Assembly: GCA_028869255.1 (NCBI GenBank)
Contig: CP110972.1
Location: forward strand, 5,370,001 to 5,434,000
Source of the DNA: Pseudomonas poae
Lineage (GTDB): Bacteria > Pseudomonadota > Gammaproteobacteria > Pseudomonadales > Pseudomonadaceae
Reading direction: 5' to 3'
Length of the DNA: 64,000 bases
Of this stretch, positions 1 through 11,205 are shown piece after piece. Every line of letters begins with the position of its first letter. Position 1 is the first letter of the stretch. The position numbers and the translations under genes were made by a program. Below the pieces are notes generated by a model, which searched no databases, was not told where the DNA came from, and saw only the letters and a list, made by a program, of their open reading frames with translations.

Positions 1-44
1 CGGCATCCGCAAAAAAAGTGCGGGCATTTTCTCAGAGCCAGACG

Positions 45-74
45 CAAAAGGCACGGAATGCGCCGTGCCTTTTG
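45..74 (-). terminator. Hairpin downstream of gltD, probable terminator
   Basis: A perfect 12-bp inverted repeat (CAAAAGGCACGG with CCGTGCCTTTTG) closes a 6-nt loop. It lies about 165 bases past the gltD stop, beyond the REP element. A and T runs form part of the stem, so it could stop transcription from either side. The gene to its left is outside the window, so ownership is uncertain. Confidence 0.55.
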
Positions 75-120
75 TCTATCGGGTCAATTTGTCGCGGACA
101 TGAAAGTGCTGCAAAACAAA

Positions 121-210
121 TGTGGGAGCGGGCTTGCTCGCGAAAGCGGTGGGTCAGTCGATACATCTAGTGACTGATAAACCGTATTCGCGAGCAAGCC
201 CGCTCCCACA
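121..210. repeat. REP doublet (REPIN-like) downstream of gltD
   Basis: Two inverted copies of a 24-nt unit, TGTGGGAGCGGGCTTGCTCG followed by CGAA, flank a spacer of about 42 nt. Each unit can also fold on itself. The same core recurs many times in this window in intergenic positions, which fits a REPIN-type mobile palindromic repeat of Pseudomonas. Nothing else is seen between it and gltD. Confidence 0.85.
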
Positions 211-240
211 TTTTGATCCCATTTCAACTCGGGATCAGGA

Positions 241-1668
<1,428 letters not shown>

Positions 1669-1691
1669 TCATCAAACTCTTCAGGCGCATA

Positions 1692-4600
1692 TCACTGCGG
1701 GTTGGCACGGATGCTGGAAAGCAACGATTTCAGGTTGGCAGCCTTGGGCTTGACCAGCCAGAAACGACGCAGGTAATCATCGAGGTTTTCGGCGAGGTTA
1801 CGACCCCATTCGCTGCCGGTCTCCTCGACGTACTCGTCCAGCACGTGCTGCAAGTGGTTCCGGTAGGATTCCATGGCTTCGCCGCTGATCCGCTGGATCT
1901 CGACCAACTCGTGGTTGACCTTGTCGACGAAGGTGTTGTCCTGGTCGAGCACGTAGGCGAAACCGCCGGTCATGCCCGAACCGAAGTTGTAACCGGTCTT
2001 GCCCAGTACCGCGACAAAGCCCCCGGTCATGTACTCGCAGCAGTGATCGCCAGTGCCTTCCACCACGGTGTGGGCACCGGAGTTACGCACGGCAAAACGC
2101 TCACCGGCGGTACCGGCGGCGAACAGCTTGCCACCGGTGGCACCGTACAAGCAGGTGTTGCCGATGATGGCACTGTCCTGGGTCTTGTAGATGCTGCCTT
2201 TAGGCGGAACGATCACCAACTTGCCGCCGGTCATGCCCTTGCCCACGTAGTCGTTGGCGTCGCCTTCGAGGTACATGTGCAGGCCGCCAGCGTTCCACAC
2301 GCCGAAGCTCTGACCCGCAGTGCCCTTGAAGCGGAACGTGATCGGCGCCTTGGCCATGCCCTGGTTGCCGTGCTTGCGTGCGATTTCGCCGGAGATGCGT
2401 GCGCCGATGGAACGGTCGCAGTTGCAGATATCCAGAGCGAATTCGCCGCCGCTGGCGTCATTGATCGAGGAGCCGGCCATCTCGACCATCTTCTCGGCCA
2501 ACAGGCCTTTGTCGAACGGCGGGTTACGGTCCACCTGGCAGAATTGCGGCTTGTCTGCCGGGATGTGATCGCTGCCCAACAGCGGCGTCAGGTCCAGGTG
2601 GTTCTGCTTGGCGGTCTGGCCTTCGAGGATGTCGAGCAGGTCGGTACGCCCGATCAGTTCTTCGAGGGAACGCACACCCAGCTTGGCCAGCCACTCACGG
2701 GTCTCTTCGGCGACGTAGGTGAAGAAGTTCACCACCATGTCGACGGTGCCGATGTAGTGATCCTTGCGCAGCTTCTCATTCTGAGTGGCGACGCCGGTGG
2801 CGCAGTTGTTCAGGTGGCAGATGCGCAGGTATTTGCAGCCCAAAGCGATCATTGGCGCGGTGCCGAAGCCGAAGCTTTCGGCGCCGAGGATCGCGGCTTT
2901 GATCACGTCGAGGCCGGTTTTCAGGCCGCCGTCGGTCTGCACCCGGACTTTGCCGCGCAGGTCGTTGCCGCGCAGGGTCTGGTGGGTTTCGGCCAGGCCG
3001 AGTTCCCACGGTGCGCCGGCGTACTTGATCGAGGTCAGCGGCGAAGCGCCGGTACCGCCGTCGTAGCCGGAGATGGTGATCAAGTCGGCATAAGCCTTGG
3101 CGACACCGGCGGCGATGGTGCCCACGCCGGCTTCCGCCACCAGTTTCACCGAGACCAGGGCCTGCGGGTTGACTTGTTTCAAGTCAAAAATCAGCTGCGA
3201 CAAGTCTTCAATCGAGTAGATGTCGTGGTGCGGCGGCGGCGAAATCAGGGTCACACCCGGCACTGCGTAACGCAGCTTGGCGATCAGACCGTTGACCTTG
3301 CCACCTGGCAGTTGGCCGCCTTCACCGGGCTTGGCGCCCTGGGCGACTTTGATCTGCAGCACTTCGGCATTGACCAGGTATTCCGGGGTTACACCGAAAC
3401 GGCCAGTCGCCACCTGCTTGATTTTCGAGCTCTTGATGGTGCCGTAGCGCGCCGGGTCTTCACCGCCTTCGCCGGAGTTGGAACGCGCACCCAGGCGGTT
3501 CATGGCTTCGGCCAGGGCTTCGTGAGCCTCAGGCGACAGAGCACCGAGGGAAATACCGGCGGAGTCGAAGCGCTTGAGGATCGACTCCAACGGTTCGATT
3601 TCGCTGATGGCCAGCGGCGTGTCCAGGGTTTTCACCTTGAACAGGTCGCGGATCATCGACACCGGGCGGTTATCCACCAGCGCGGTGTATTCCTTGAACT
3701 TGGCGTAGTCGCCCTGCTGCACAGCGGCTTGCAGGGTGTTGACCACGTCCGGGTTGTACGCGTGGTATTCGCCACCGTGCACGAACTTGAGCAGGCCGCC
3801 TTGCTGGATCGGCTTGCGTGCGCTCCAGGCTTCGGCCGCCAGGGCTTTTTGCTCGGCTTCGATGTCGACGAAACGCGCGCCCTTGATACGGCTTGGCACG
3901 CCACGGAAGCTCAGCTCGCAAACTTCTTCGGACAGGCCGATGGCTTCGAACAGTTGTGCGCCACGGTACGAGGTGACAGTGGAGATGCCCATCTTCGACA
4001 GGATCTTCAACAGGCCCTTGGTGATGCCCTTACGGTAGTTCTTGAACACCTCATAGAGGTCGCCCAGCACCTCACCGGTACGGATCAGGTCACCCAGCAC
4101 TTCGTACGCAAGGAACGGGTACACCGCCGAGGCGCCGAAACCGATCAACACCGCAAAGTGGTGCGGGTCGCGGGCGGTAGCGGTTTCCACGAGGATGTTG
4201 GAGTCGCAACGCAGGCCCTTTTCGGTCAAGCGGTGGTGCACCGCGCCGGTGGCCAGGGAGGCGTGGATCGGCAGCTTGCCGGGAGCAATGTGACGGTCGG
4301 TCAGCACGATCTGGGTGCGACCGGCGCGCACAGCTTCTTCAGCCTGATCCGCGACGTTGCGTACAGCCGCTTCAAGGCCGAGGCTCTCGTCGTAGTTCAG
4401 GTCGATGATCTGGCGGTCAAAGCCCGGACGCTCCAGGGTCATCAACGAGCGCCACTTGGCCGGGGAAATGACCGGCGAGCTGAGGATCACACGCGAGGCG
4501 TGCTCAGGCGATTCCTGGAAGATGTTGCGCTCGGCGCCGAGGCACACTTCCAGCGACATCACGATCGCTTCGCGCAACGGGTCGATCGGTGGGTTGGTCA

Positions 4601-6137
4601 CCTGGGCGAACTGCTGGCGGAAATAATCGTACGGCGTGCGTACGCGCTGGGACAGCACGGCCATCGGCGTGTCGTCGCCCATCGAGCCGACGGCCTCGTA
4701 GCCTTGCTCGCCGAGCGGGCGCAGCACCTGGTCGCGCTCCTCGAACGTAACCTGGTACATCTTCATGTACTGCTTGAGCTGGTCGACGTCGTAGAACGCC
4801 GAACCATGGTCGTTGTCTTCCATGGTCGCCTGGATGCGCAGGGCGTTCTTGCGCAGCCATTGCTTGTACGGGTGACGCGACTTCAAGCGGTTGTCGATGG
4901 CGTCGGTGTCGAGGATCTGCCCGGTTTCGGTGTCCACGGCCAGGATCTGGCCAGGGCCTACGCGGCCTTTGGCGATCACGTCTTCGGGTTTGTAGTCCCA
5001 CACGCCGATTTCCGACGCCAGGGTGATGAAACCGTTGGTGGTGGTGACCCAACGCGCCGGGCGCAGACCGTTACGGTCGAGCAGGCACACCGCGTAGCGA
5101 CCGTCGGTCATGACCACGCCGGCCGGGCCGTCCCACGGCTCCATGTGCATCGAGTTGTACTCGTAGAATGCACGCAGGTCCGGATCCATGGTTTCGACGT
5201 TCTGCCACGCAGGCGGAATGATCATGCGCACGCCACGGAACAGGTCGATGCCACCGGTGACCATCAGCTCAAGCATGTTGTCCATGCTCGAGGAGTCGGA
5301 ACCCACGCGGTTGACCAGCGGGCCGAGCTCTTCCAAATCCATCAAGTCGTTGGCGAACTTGGTGCGACGGGCCACGGCCCAGTTGCGGTTGCCGGTGATG
5401 GTGTTGATCTCGCCGTTGTGGGCGAGGAAGCGGAATGGCTGAGCCAGCGGCCATTTCGGCAGGGTGTTGGTGGAGAAGCGCTGGTGGAACACGCAGATTG
5501 CGGTTTGCAGGCGCTCGTCGCTCAGGTCCGGATAGAAGGCGGTCAAATCCGCCGGCATCATCAGGCCTTTATAAATGATGGTCTTGTGCGAAAAGCTGCA
5601 GATGTAGTGGTCGGCATCGGCGGCGTTGGCCACGGACGAGCGACGACGCGATGTGAACAGTTTGATCGCCATGTCCTGGTCGCTCAGGCCGTCGCCCGCG
5701 ATGAACACTTGTTCGATCTGCGGCAGGCGCTCCAGGGCCAGGCGGCCGAGCACGCTGGTGTCGATCGGCACTTTGCGCCAGCCGACGAGTTGCAGGCCGG
5801 CAGCCAGGATCTCGCGGTTCATGTTCTCGCGAGCGGCTTCGGCTTTGACCGGGTCCTGGTTGAAAAACACCATGCCCACGGCGTACTGCTTGGGCAGCTC
5901 GACCGCGAAATGCTGTTTGGCGACAGCGCGCAGGAACTGGTCGGGCTTTTGAATCAGCAAGCCGCAACCGTCACCGGTCTTGCCGTCGGCGTTGATCCCA
6001 CCGCGGTGGGTCATGCAGGTCAGGGCCTCGATGGCCGTTTGCAAAAGGGTATGACTGGGCTCGCCCTGCATGTGGGCTATCAGGCCGAAACCGCAGTTAT
6101 CCTTGAATTCATCGGGTTGGTACAGACCTGCTTTCAT
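1692..6137 (-). CDS. gltB: Glutamate synthase [NADPH] large (alpha) subunit
   Basis: A protein of 1481 residues, normal for bacterial GltB. It hydrolyses glutamine in an N-terminal class II glutaminase domain and transfers the ammonia to 2-oxoglutarate in the FMN-dependent synthase domain. Cys15 (DNCGFG) should become the N-terminal nucleophile after removal of a 14-residue propeptide. The 3Fe-4S cysteines are C1101, C1107 and C1112 (CKYLRIC then HLNNC). The GXGXG beta-helix repeats occupy the C-terminal 250 residues. The frame is open further upstream, but ATG 6137 is chosen: it gives the conserved start [11 protein letters not shown] and has GAGAAA about 6-10 bases before it. gltD follows as partner in the same operon. 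Confidence 0.97.
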   Translation of the reverse strand: MKAGLYQPDEFKDNCGFGLIAHMQGEPSHTLLQTAIEALTCMTHRGGINADGKTGDGCGLLIQKPDQFLRAVAKQHFAVELPKQYAVGMVFFNQDPVKAEAARENMNREILAAGLQLVGWRKVPIDTSVLGRLALERLPQIEQVFIAGDGLSDQDMAIKLFTSRRRSSVANAADADHYICSFSHKTIIYKGLMMPADLTAFYPDLSDERLQTAICVFHQRFSTNTLPKWPLAQPFRFLAHNGEINTITGNRNWAVARRTKFANDLMDLEELGPLVNRVGSDSSSMDNMLELMVTGGIDLFRGVRMIIPPAWQNVETMDPDLRAFYEYNSMHMEPWDGPAGVVMTDGRYAVCLLDRNGLRPARWVTTTNGFITLASEIGVWDYKPEDVIAKGRVGPGQILAVDTETGQILDTDAIDNRLKSRHPYKQWLRKNALRIQATMEDNDHGSAFYDVDQLKQYMKMYQVTFEERDQVLRPLGEQGYEAVGSMGDDTPMAVLSQRVRTPYDYFRQQFAQVTNPPIDPLREAIVMSLEVCLGAERNIFQESPEHASRVILSSPVISPAKWRSLMTLERPGFDRQIIDLNYDESLGLEAAVRNVADQAEEAVRAGRTQIVLTDRHIAPGKLPIHASLATGAVHHRLTEKGLRCDSNILVETATARDPHHFAVLIGFGASAVYPFLAYEVLGDLIRTGEVLGDLYEVFKNYRKGITKGLLKILSKMGISTVTSYRGAQLFEAIGLSEEVCELSFRGVPSRIKGARFVDIEAEQKALAAEAWSARKPIQQGGLLKFVHGGEYHAYNPDVVNTLQAAVQQGDYAKFKEYTALVDNRPVSMIRDLFKVKTLDTPLAISEIEPLESILKRFDSAGISLGALSPEAHEALAEAMNRLGARSNSGEGGEDPARYGTIKSSKIKQVATGRFGVTPEYLVNAEVLQIKVAQGAKPGEGGQLPGGKVNGLIAKLRYAVPGVTLISPPPHHDIYSIEDLSQLIFDLKQVNPQALVSVKLVAEAGVGTIAAGVAKAYADLITISGYDGGTGASPLTSIKYAGAPWELGLAETHQTLRGNDLRGKVRVQTDGGLKTGLDVIKAAILGAESFGFGTAPMIALGCKYLRICHLNNCATGVATQNEKLRKDHYIGTVDMVVNFFTYVAEETREWLAKLGVRSLEELIGRTDLLDILEGQTAKQNHLDLTPLLGSDHIPADKPQFCQVDRNPPFDKGLLAEKMVEMAGSSINDASGGEFALDICNCDRSIGARISGEIARKHGNQGMAKAPITFRFKGTAGQSFGVWNAGGLHMYLEGDANDYVGKGMTGGKLVIVPPKGSIYKTQDSAIIGNTCLYGATGGKLFAAGTAGERFAVRNSGAHTVVEGTGDHCCEYMTGGFVAVLGKTGYNFGSGMTGGFAYVLDQDNTFVDKVNHELVEIQRISGEAMESYRNHLQHVLDEYVEETGSEWGRNLAENLDDYLRRFWLVKPKAANLKSLLSSIRANPQ

Positions 6138-6339
6138 AGACACTTTCTCACCAGGCTGCCTCTTATATCGAGGCAAATTTCTTTTCAATTCAACCGGTTA
6201 CCTTCCACGCCGAACGTACGCCGGCTTAGCGGGGGCAAAAGGGAGGTCATTGTACACACCGACACGAACGCTCACAAATTTAGCGACGAAATGTCGCAAA
6301 TCTATGTCGCATTTATGAAAGGTTTAAAGCGATATGCTG

Positions 6340-6447
6340 TGCTAGTCAAAACTTTTTTAATTCTGACCGCTACGACTCAAAAGCTACCGTGACGCAGACA
6401 CCACAAAGCGCGCGGCCTTCAGGGCTGCACGCTTTGTTGTTTTTTTT
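6340..6447 (+). ncRNA. Candidate small RNA ending at an orphan terminator (intergenic gltB/damX)
   Basis: The 350-base gap between gltB and the damX-like gene holds no convincing protein gene. It does hold a textbook Rho-independent terminator on the plus strand (6403-6447), although both neighbours are on the minus strand. A TATGCT box at 6333-6338 could be a -10 element placing the 5' end near 6340-6345, but no good -35 is seen. The product would be about 100 nt with a U-rich 3' end, as in Hfq-binding sRNAs. The terminator is seen directly; the RNA and its 5' end are inferred. Confidence 0.4.
6403..6447 (+). terminator. Strong Rho-independent terminator, plus strand
   Basis: The outer stem ACAAAGCG (6403-6410) pairs with CGCTTTGT (6430-6437). 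A GC-rich inner stem continues it, and TTGTTTTTTTT follows. Read on the minus strand, the stem is followed by no T run, so it is directional. No plus-strand gene precedes it. Confidence 0.85.
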
Positions 6448-6487
6448 GAGGTGCTGAGAGAGCGGCCTGGGTAAGGCCGCCGGGTCT

Positions 6488-8047
6488 TCAGCGAGCTGTT
6501 GCGAGTTCTTGTTGAACGCTGGCGACAGTGCGAGGCCAAGGTTTACCAGCCTGAACCTTCGCTGGCAAGGTTTTGATCGCAGAATCAGCTGCAGCACGGC
6601 TTGCGAAGTTGCCGTAGGTGATCACGTAGAGAGGCTTGCCGTTGAGCACTTTCTTGAAATAACGGTACTCACCGCCCTGCTCTTTCACGAACGCCTGGGC
6701 GTTGGCTTCAGAGCTGGTGCCGAGGATCTGCACCACGAAGTTACCGGTAGGCTGGCTGGCGTACCAGCTGCTGCCGGCGGAACCGGCTTTGGCAACGGTG
6801 GCGGCGGGTTTTTCAGCAGGCTTGGCTGCCGGTGCAGGCGCTGGCTTGGCAGCTGGCGCAGGCGCGACCGGCTTGGTCACTGGCGCAGGCTTGGCGGTAG
6901 CGACCGTTGGCGCAGGTGTCGGCTTGGCTGCAGGCTGACCCGCTGGCACGCCCGCAGGTGGCGCGGTGGTGGTCACGGTTGGCGGCGTGGCGCTGGAGCC
7001 TTCCACCGGCACGCCGTCGTCGCCTTCGGAAATGCCACCGGCTTCTTCAGCGAGCGGGCCGCGCATTACAGGCTGACCGACCATTGGCAGGTTGGTCGGC
7101 TGGCCGGAGTTGGCGAATTCTACGTTTGGCGTGGGCTTGCCCAGTGGCAACTGCGCCTGTTCGGTTGGCGCGCCGGCAGTCGTCGGTGCCTTGCTGCGAC
7201 CTGGGATCAACCAGGCGGCGGCGACAGCGACCACGACAACGGCGGAAATAGCCAATACGTGTTTCTTAGGCATAGTGAACCCCATCTTTGGACGCTTGAC
7301 CGCAGAGCGGCTGGCAATCATGGCTTCGATCATGGCATCGCGGGCGACCTGGTTGATGGTGCCGGGCCAGCCGTCGGAGCTTTCGTGAATATCAGAGATC
7401 TGCGCAGCGGAGAAAAGTTCGATGCCGGCCCCTGCGCCTTCCAGGCGTTGAGCCAGGTATTCGCGGGTTTCTTCCTCTTCGTACGGCTGCAGCTCGATGA
7501 CGTGGAACAGCTCCTGATCGCCACTGATCTGCTCCAGATCGGCGATCAACGACGACTCACCGAACAGGAACACGTGCGGGCGACCTTCCGGCGTACCCGC
7601 CGCCAGTGCCAACAGCGCTTCAAGGGCGGACTCGTCGAGCTGCTCGGCGTCATCCACCAGCAAGTAGACTTCCTGGCCGGTCAGGCCCAGTTGCACAACT
7701 TGCTTGAGGATCGCGTTCGGCTCAGCAGTGGACACGTCCAGCGCCTGTGCAACCTGGCGCAACACGCCCGCCGCGTCACCCGCACCACGGGCCGACACCA
7801 CCACGCTCTGTACCGATTGCTTGTTGGTGCTAGCCACCAGCGCCTGACGCAGCAAGGTTTTGCCGCTGCCCAACGGCCCGGTCACAACCAGCAGCAACTG
7901 GCTGTAGCGCGCAAGGTGGTGCAACTGCCCGAGCACCGGCTTGCGCTGGGCCGGGAAAAATTTGAAACCAGGCACCCGTGGAGCAAAAGGGTCGTGGCTT
8001 AACTGGTAATGGCCGAGGAACGCCTCGTCGGCATGCAAACTAGTCAT
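6488..8047 (-). CDS. DamX-like AAA ATPase with C-terminal SPOR domain
   Basis: A 519-residue membrane protein. The N-terminal cytoplasmic ATPase region has a Walker A motif GPLGSGKT at 57-64 and a Walker B-like LLVDDAEQLD. A single membrane segment lies near 267-287 (VLAISAVVVVAVAAAWLIPG). A long Ala/Pro-rich periplasmic linker follows, then a SPOR domain over roughly the last 85 residues, a domain that binds denuded septal peptidoglycan. The architecture matches the DamX-type protein often found after aroB in gammaproteobacteria, where DamX acts in cell division. It starts 10 bases after aroB, so it is probably the last gene of the pil-aro run. The septal role is inferred from the family. 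Confidence 0.85.
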   Translation of the reverse strand: MTSLHADEAFLGHYQLSHDPFAPRVPGFKFFPAQRKPVLGQLHHLARYSQLLLVVTGPLGSGKTLLRQALVASTNKQSVQSVVVSARGAGDAAGVLRQVAQALDVSTAEPNAILKQVVQLGLTGQEVYLLVDDAEQLDESALEALLALAAGTPEGRPHVFLFGESSLIADLEQISGDQELFHVIELQPYEEEETREYLAQRLEGAGAGIELFSAAQISDIHESSDGWPGTINQVARDAMIEAMIASRSAVKRPKMGFTMPKKHVLAISAVVVVAVAAAWLIPGRSKAPTTAGAPTEQAQLPLGKPTPNVEFANSGQPTNLPMVGQPVMRGPLAEEAGGISEGDDGVPVEGSSATPPTVTTTAPPAGVPAGQPAAKPTPAPTVATAKPAPVTKPVAPAPAAKPAPAPAAKPAEKPAATVAKAGSAGSSWYASQPTGNFVVQILGTSSEANAQAFVKEQGGEYRYFKKVLNGKPLYVITYGNFASRAAADSAIKTLPAKVQAGKPWPRTVASVQQELATAR

Positions 8048-8057
8048 CGGGATCTTA

Positions 8058-9159
8058 TTAACCTTTAAGCTGGGCCAGGGCGCGGTAATCCGCTCCCAGC
8101 GTGGCCTGTAAAATCTCTTTCGGATAATCGTCGGTCACTACCGCTTCGCCCATGTGGCGCAGCAGCACCAGTCGCAGGCGACCGTCGATCACTTTCTTGT
8201 CTATCGCCATATGTTCGAGGAAGTCAGCCTCGGTCATCTCCTCAGGCGGAATGACCGGCAAACCGGCGCGCTGGAACAGGCGAATGCCGCGATCGCGCTC
8301 CTGGGCGCTGATCCAGCCCAGGCGTTGCGACATCTCCAATGCCATCACAGTGCCAGCCGCTACGGCCTCCCCATGCAACCACACACCATAGCCCATGTGG
8401 GTTTCGATCGCATGGCCGAAGGTGTGGCCCAGGTTCAGAGTGGCCCGTACACCGGACTCCCGTTCGTCGGCATTGACCACCAGCGCCTTCGCGGCGCAGG
8501 AGCGGGAAATCGCTTCGGTCAGCGCCACCTTGGTCGAGGGCGCGCAAGGCGTCCACGTGTTCTTCCAGCCAGGTCAGGAACGGCTCGTCACAGATCAGCC
8601 CGTACTTGATGACTTCCGCAAGGCCCGCCGACAGTTCACGCGGAGGCAAAGTGTTGAGGGTCGCGGTGTCGATCAGTACGGCTTGGGGCTGGTAGAACGC
8701 GCCGACCATGTTCTTGCCCAGCGGGTGGTTGATACCGGTCTTGCCGCCCACCGACGAATCGACCTGGGACAGCAACGTGGTCGGTACCTGGATAAAGTCC
8801 ACGCCACGCTGGTAGCAGGCCGCCGCAAAGCCGGCCATATCGCCGATCACCCCGCCGCCCAGGGCGACCACGGTGGTGCGCCGATCATGGCGTGCAGTCA
8901 GCAGGCCATCAAAAATCAGTTGCAGGGTTTCCCAGTTCTTGTGGGCTTCGCCGTCCGGCAACACCACGGAGATCACCGAGTACGCCGCCAGGCTGCGGCT
9001 CAGACGCTCAAGATACAGCGGCGCGACTGTTTCGTTGGAGATGATCGCCACCTGCCGCCCGGCAATATGCGGTGCAAGCAACTCGGGCTGGTCCAACAGG
9101 CCTTCGCCAATATGGATCGGGTAGCTGCGCTCGCCTAGATCGACCTTAAGTGTCTGCAT
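8058..9159 (-). pseudogene. aroB: 3-dehydroquinate synthase, interrupted by a +1 frameshift
   Basis: AroB converts DAHP to 3-dehydroquinate, the second shikimate-pathway step. The N-terminal two thirds, starting at ATG 9159 ([20 protein letters not shown]), read in one frame through the NAD-binding [13 protein letters not shown] region. They leave the conserved sequence after [12 protein letters not shown] near 8530. The rest ([20 protein letters not shown] onward, including the metal-binding GHTFGHAIE) continues in another frame from 8528 to 8058. Between the Asp codon 8535-8533 and the GTG at 8528 there are four bases (CAAG) where one codon is expected. The span is 1102 bases; 1101 would give 366 residues. 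Both halves are otherwise well conserved, so a sequencing error or a very recent mutation is more likely than old decay. Confidence 0.88.
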
Positions 9160-9284
9160 GTGTCCCCGCGTTGAAGATGTATTGACGACCGGCAATGTCG
9201 AAACCTGACGTTGCCTGATGGCTCTACGCCACACCCCAAAGGGTGATGGCGCGCCGCCGAGAATAGCGCATTTCGGGCCTGGCT

Positions 9285-9803
9285 TTAACGGGGTGGCAGC
9301 CGTTGCAGGCGCTCAAGAATGTCGAGCACCACCATCCGCGGTGGCCTCTCATCGGTTTCTACCACCAGATCGGCGATCTCCCGATACAGCGGATCGCGCA
9401 GCGCCAGCAGATCCCTCAGGGTCTTGGCCGGGTCGGCGGTGCGCAACAAAGGGCGATTGCGATCACGGGCGGTACGACCCACTTGCTGCTCCACCGACGC
9501 ATGCAGATAGACCACGCGACCACCGGCGTGCAGCGCCCGGCGGTTTTCATCGCGCATCACCGCGCCACCGCCGGTGGCCAATACCACGCCATCGCAGCCG
9601 CACAGCTCGGCAATCATCGCCTGCTCGCGGTCGCGAAAGCCCAGTTCGCCTTCCTTATCGAAGATCCATGGGATATTGGCACCCGTGCGCAATTCAATTT
9701 CCTTGTCGGAATCTTTGAAAGGCAGGCGCAGCTCTTTGGCCAGCAAACGGCCGATGGTGCTTTTTCCAGCCCCCATCGGTCCTACAAGAATCAAATTTCG
9801 CAC
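9285..9803 (-). CDS. aroK: Shikimate kinase I
   Basis: This 172-residue cytoplasmic enzyme phosphorylates shikimate with ATP. The P-loop GPMGAGKST occupies residues 8-16. Substrate-binding residues of the family are visible: D33 in KDSDKE, R57 in FRDRE, and the triple glycine at 78-80 (ATGGGAV). The length is normal. The start lies 4 bases after the pilQ stop and 125 bases before aroB, so it is probably co-transcribed with both, the arrangement common in gammaproteobacteria. Confidence 0.96.
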   Translation of the reverse strand: MRNLILVGPMGAGKSTIGRLLAKELRLPFKDSDKEIELRTGANIPWIFDKEGELGFRDREQAMIAELCGCDGVVLATGGGAVMRDENRRALHAGGRVVYLHASVEQQVGRTARDRNRPLLRTADPAKTLRDLLALRDPLYREIADLVVETDERPPRMVVLDILERLQRLPPR

Positions 9804-9807
9804 AGAA

Positions 9808-11193
9808 TCAACGACTCACAGCAATCGCCTGGTTATTCATAATACGCGGAGTCAGGAATACCAGCAGCTCGGATTTTTTCTCCGCCAGCACATCGCGCCG
9901 GAAAAGGCGGCCAAGATACGGCACATCGCCCAAAAATGGCACTTTATCTAGCACTTTGCTTTGGGTATTGGAGAAAACCCCGCCGATCACGATGGTCTCG
10001 CCATCCTTGACCAGCACTTTGGCGTTGACCTCGTTTTTCTTGATCGGCGGCACGTCGTTGAGTTTGTTCAGGTAGTCGGGCTCATCCTTGGTGACCTTGA
10101 CCACCATGATCACATAGTCGTCCGGGGTGATTTGCGGGGTCACCTCCAGCGACAGCGAGGCCTCCTTGAACGACACCGATGTTGCGCCCTGAGAGGTGGA
10201 TTCCTGGTAGGGAATCTCGGTGCCCTTGAGGATGCGCGCCGTCTCCTTGTCGGAGGTGACCACCTTGGGCTGCGAGACGATTTCACCGTTACCGCTTTTT
10301 TCCATGGCGGTCAGCTCCAGGTCCAGCAACAGGTTGTCGGTGATGTAGGCGATGCCCAGGCCTGAGGTGGCGGTCAGCGAACCCAGGTCGACAAAGGGTG
10401 AGCTGGGTGGGTTTGCCGGGGCTTCAGTGCCTTGCGCCAGGGGTTTGCGGATGCCGCCCGCCTCCCAGTCGCCTCGATTCAGGCGCCCGCCCCAGCGTAC
10501 GCCGAGGCTTTTGTCGTAATCGACGTTGGCCTCGACAATCCGCGCCTCGATCATTACCTGGCGTACCGGGATGTCCAGTTGCGCCACGATCCGTCGCAGC
10601 TCCTCCAGGCGTTCGCCGGTCTGGTAGGCGATGATGTTGTTGGTGCGGTCATCCACCGCCACCGAGCCACGTTCATCAGTGGCGCCCTCAAGGCCGCTCA
10701 CCGACTGGAACAGCTTGGCCAGGTCCGCCGCCTTGGCGTAGTTGACCTGCAACAGCTCCCGGCGTAACGGCGCCAATTCGGCCATTTGCTTGCTCGACTC
10801 CAACACCAACAGTTCACGCGCAGCCAGCTCCTCGGCAGGCGCCACCAGCAATACGCCGGCCTTCACCCGCTTATCCAGCCCCTTGACTTGCAGCACCAGG
10901 TCCAGCGCCTGGTCCCAGGGCACGTCCTTGAGGCGCAACGTGATCGAGCCTTGTACCTCGTCACTGGCCACAAGGTTAAGCCCGGCCACATCCGCAATCT
11001 GCTGCAGTACCGCACGCAAATCGATGTTCTGGAAGTTGAGGTTCAGCTTGTCGCCGGTATAGGTAATGCTCGCAACCGCATTGCCAGACGGTGGCAGATG
11101 GATCAAATCCACACGGTTGGGCACAGCAGCAGCCATCGGTGCCGTGAACGCTATCCATAGCGCCACACCGAAGGACGAAAAAGTCCTTTTCAT
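9808..11193 (-). CDS. pilQ: Type IV pilus secretin PilQ, short form
   Basis: PilQ forms the outer-membrane pore through which type IV pili pass. This 461-residue protein has a signal peptide (about 1-23), an N0-like domain (about 45-125), one N1-type module (about 140-205) and the secretin domain from about 215 to the end, including [14 protein letters not shown]. From memory, well-studied PilQ proteins such as that of P. aeruginosa exceed 700 residues and carry N-terminal AMIN peptidoglycan-binding domains. Those are absent: the N0-like region begins almost directly after the signal peptide. Located after pilO/P and 4 bases before aroK. The secretin core looks intact, so pore formation is possible, but wall anchoring would differ. 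Confidence 0.9.
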   Translation of the reverse strand: MKRTFSSFGVALWIAFTAPMAAAVPNRVDLIHLPPSGNAVASITYTGDKLNLNFQNIDLRAVLQQIADVAGLNLVASDEVQGSITLRLKDVPWDQALDLVLQVKGLDKRVKAGVLLVAPAEELAARELLVLESSKQMAELAPLRRELLQVNYAKAADLAKLFQSVSGLEGATDERGSVAVDDRTNNIIAYQTGERLEELRRIVAQLDIPVRQVMIEARIVEANVDYDKSLGVRWGGRLNRGDWEAGGIRKPLAQGTEAPANPPSSPFVDLGSLTATSGLGIAYITDNLLLDLELTAMEKSGNGEIVSQPKVVTSDKETARILKGTEIPYQESTSQGATSVSFKEASLSLEVTPQITPDDYVIMVVKVTKDEPDYLNKLNDVPPIKKNEVNAKVLVKDGETIVIGGVFSNTQSKVLDKVPFLGDVPYLGRLFRRDVLAEKKSELLVFLTPRIMNNQAIAVSR

Positions 11194-11205
11194 TTTTTGA
11201 TTCCG

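Noticed and set aside
1845-6392. 1515-residue plus-strand open frame opposite gltB
   Set aside because: Shadow of gltB. Composition rich in His, Val, Gly, Gln and Asp without domains; gltB is certain.
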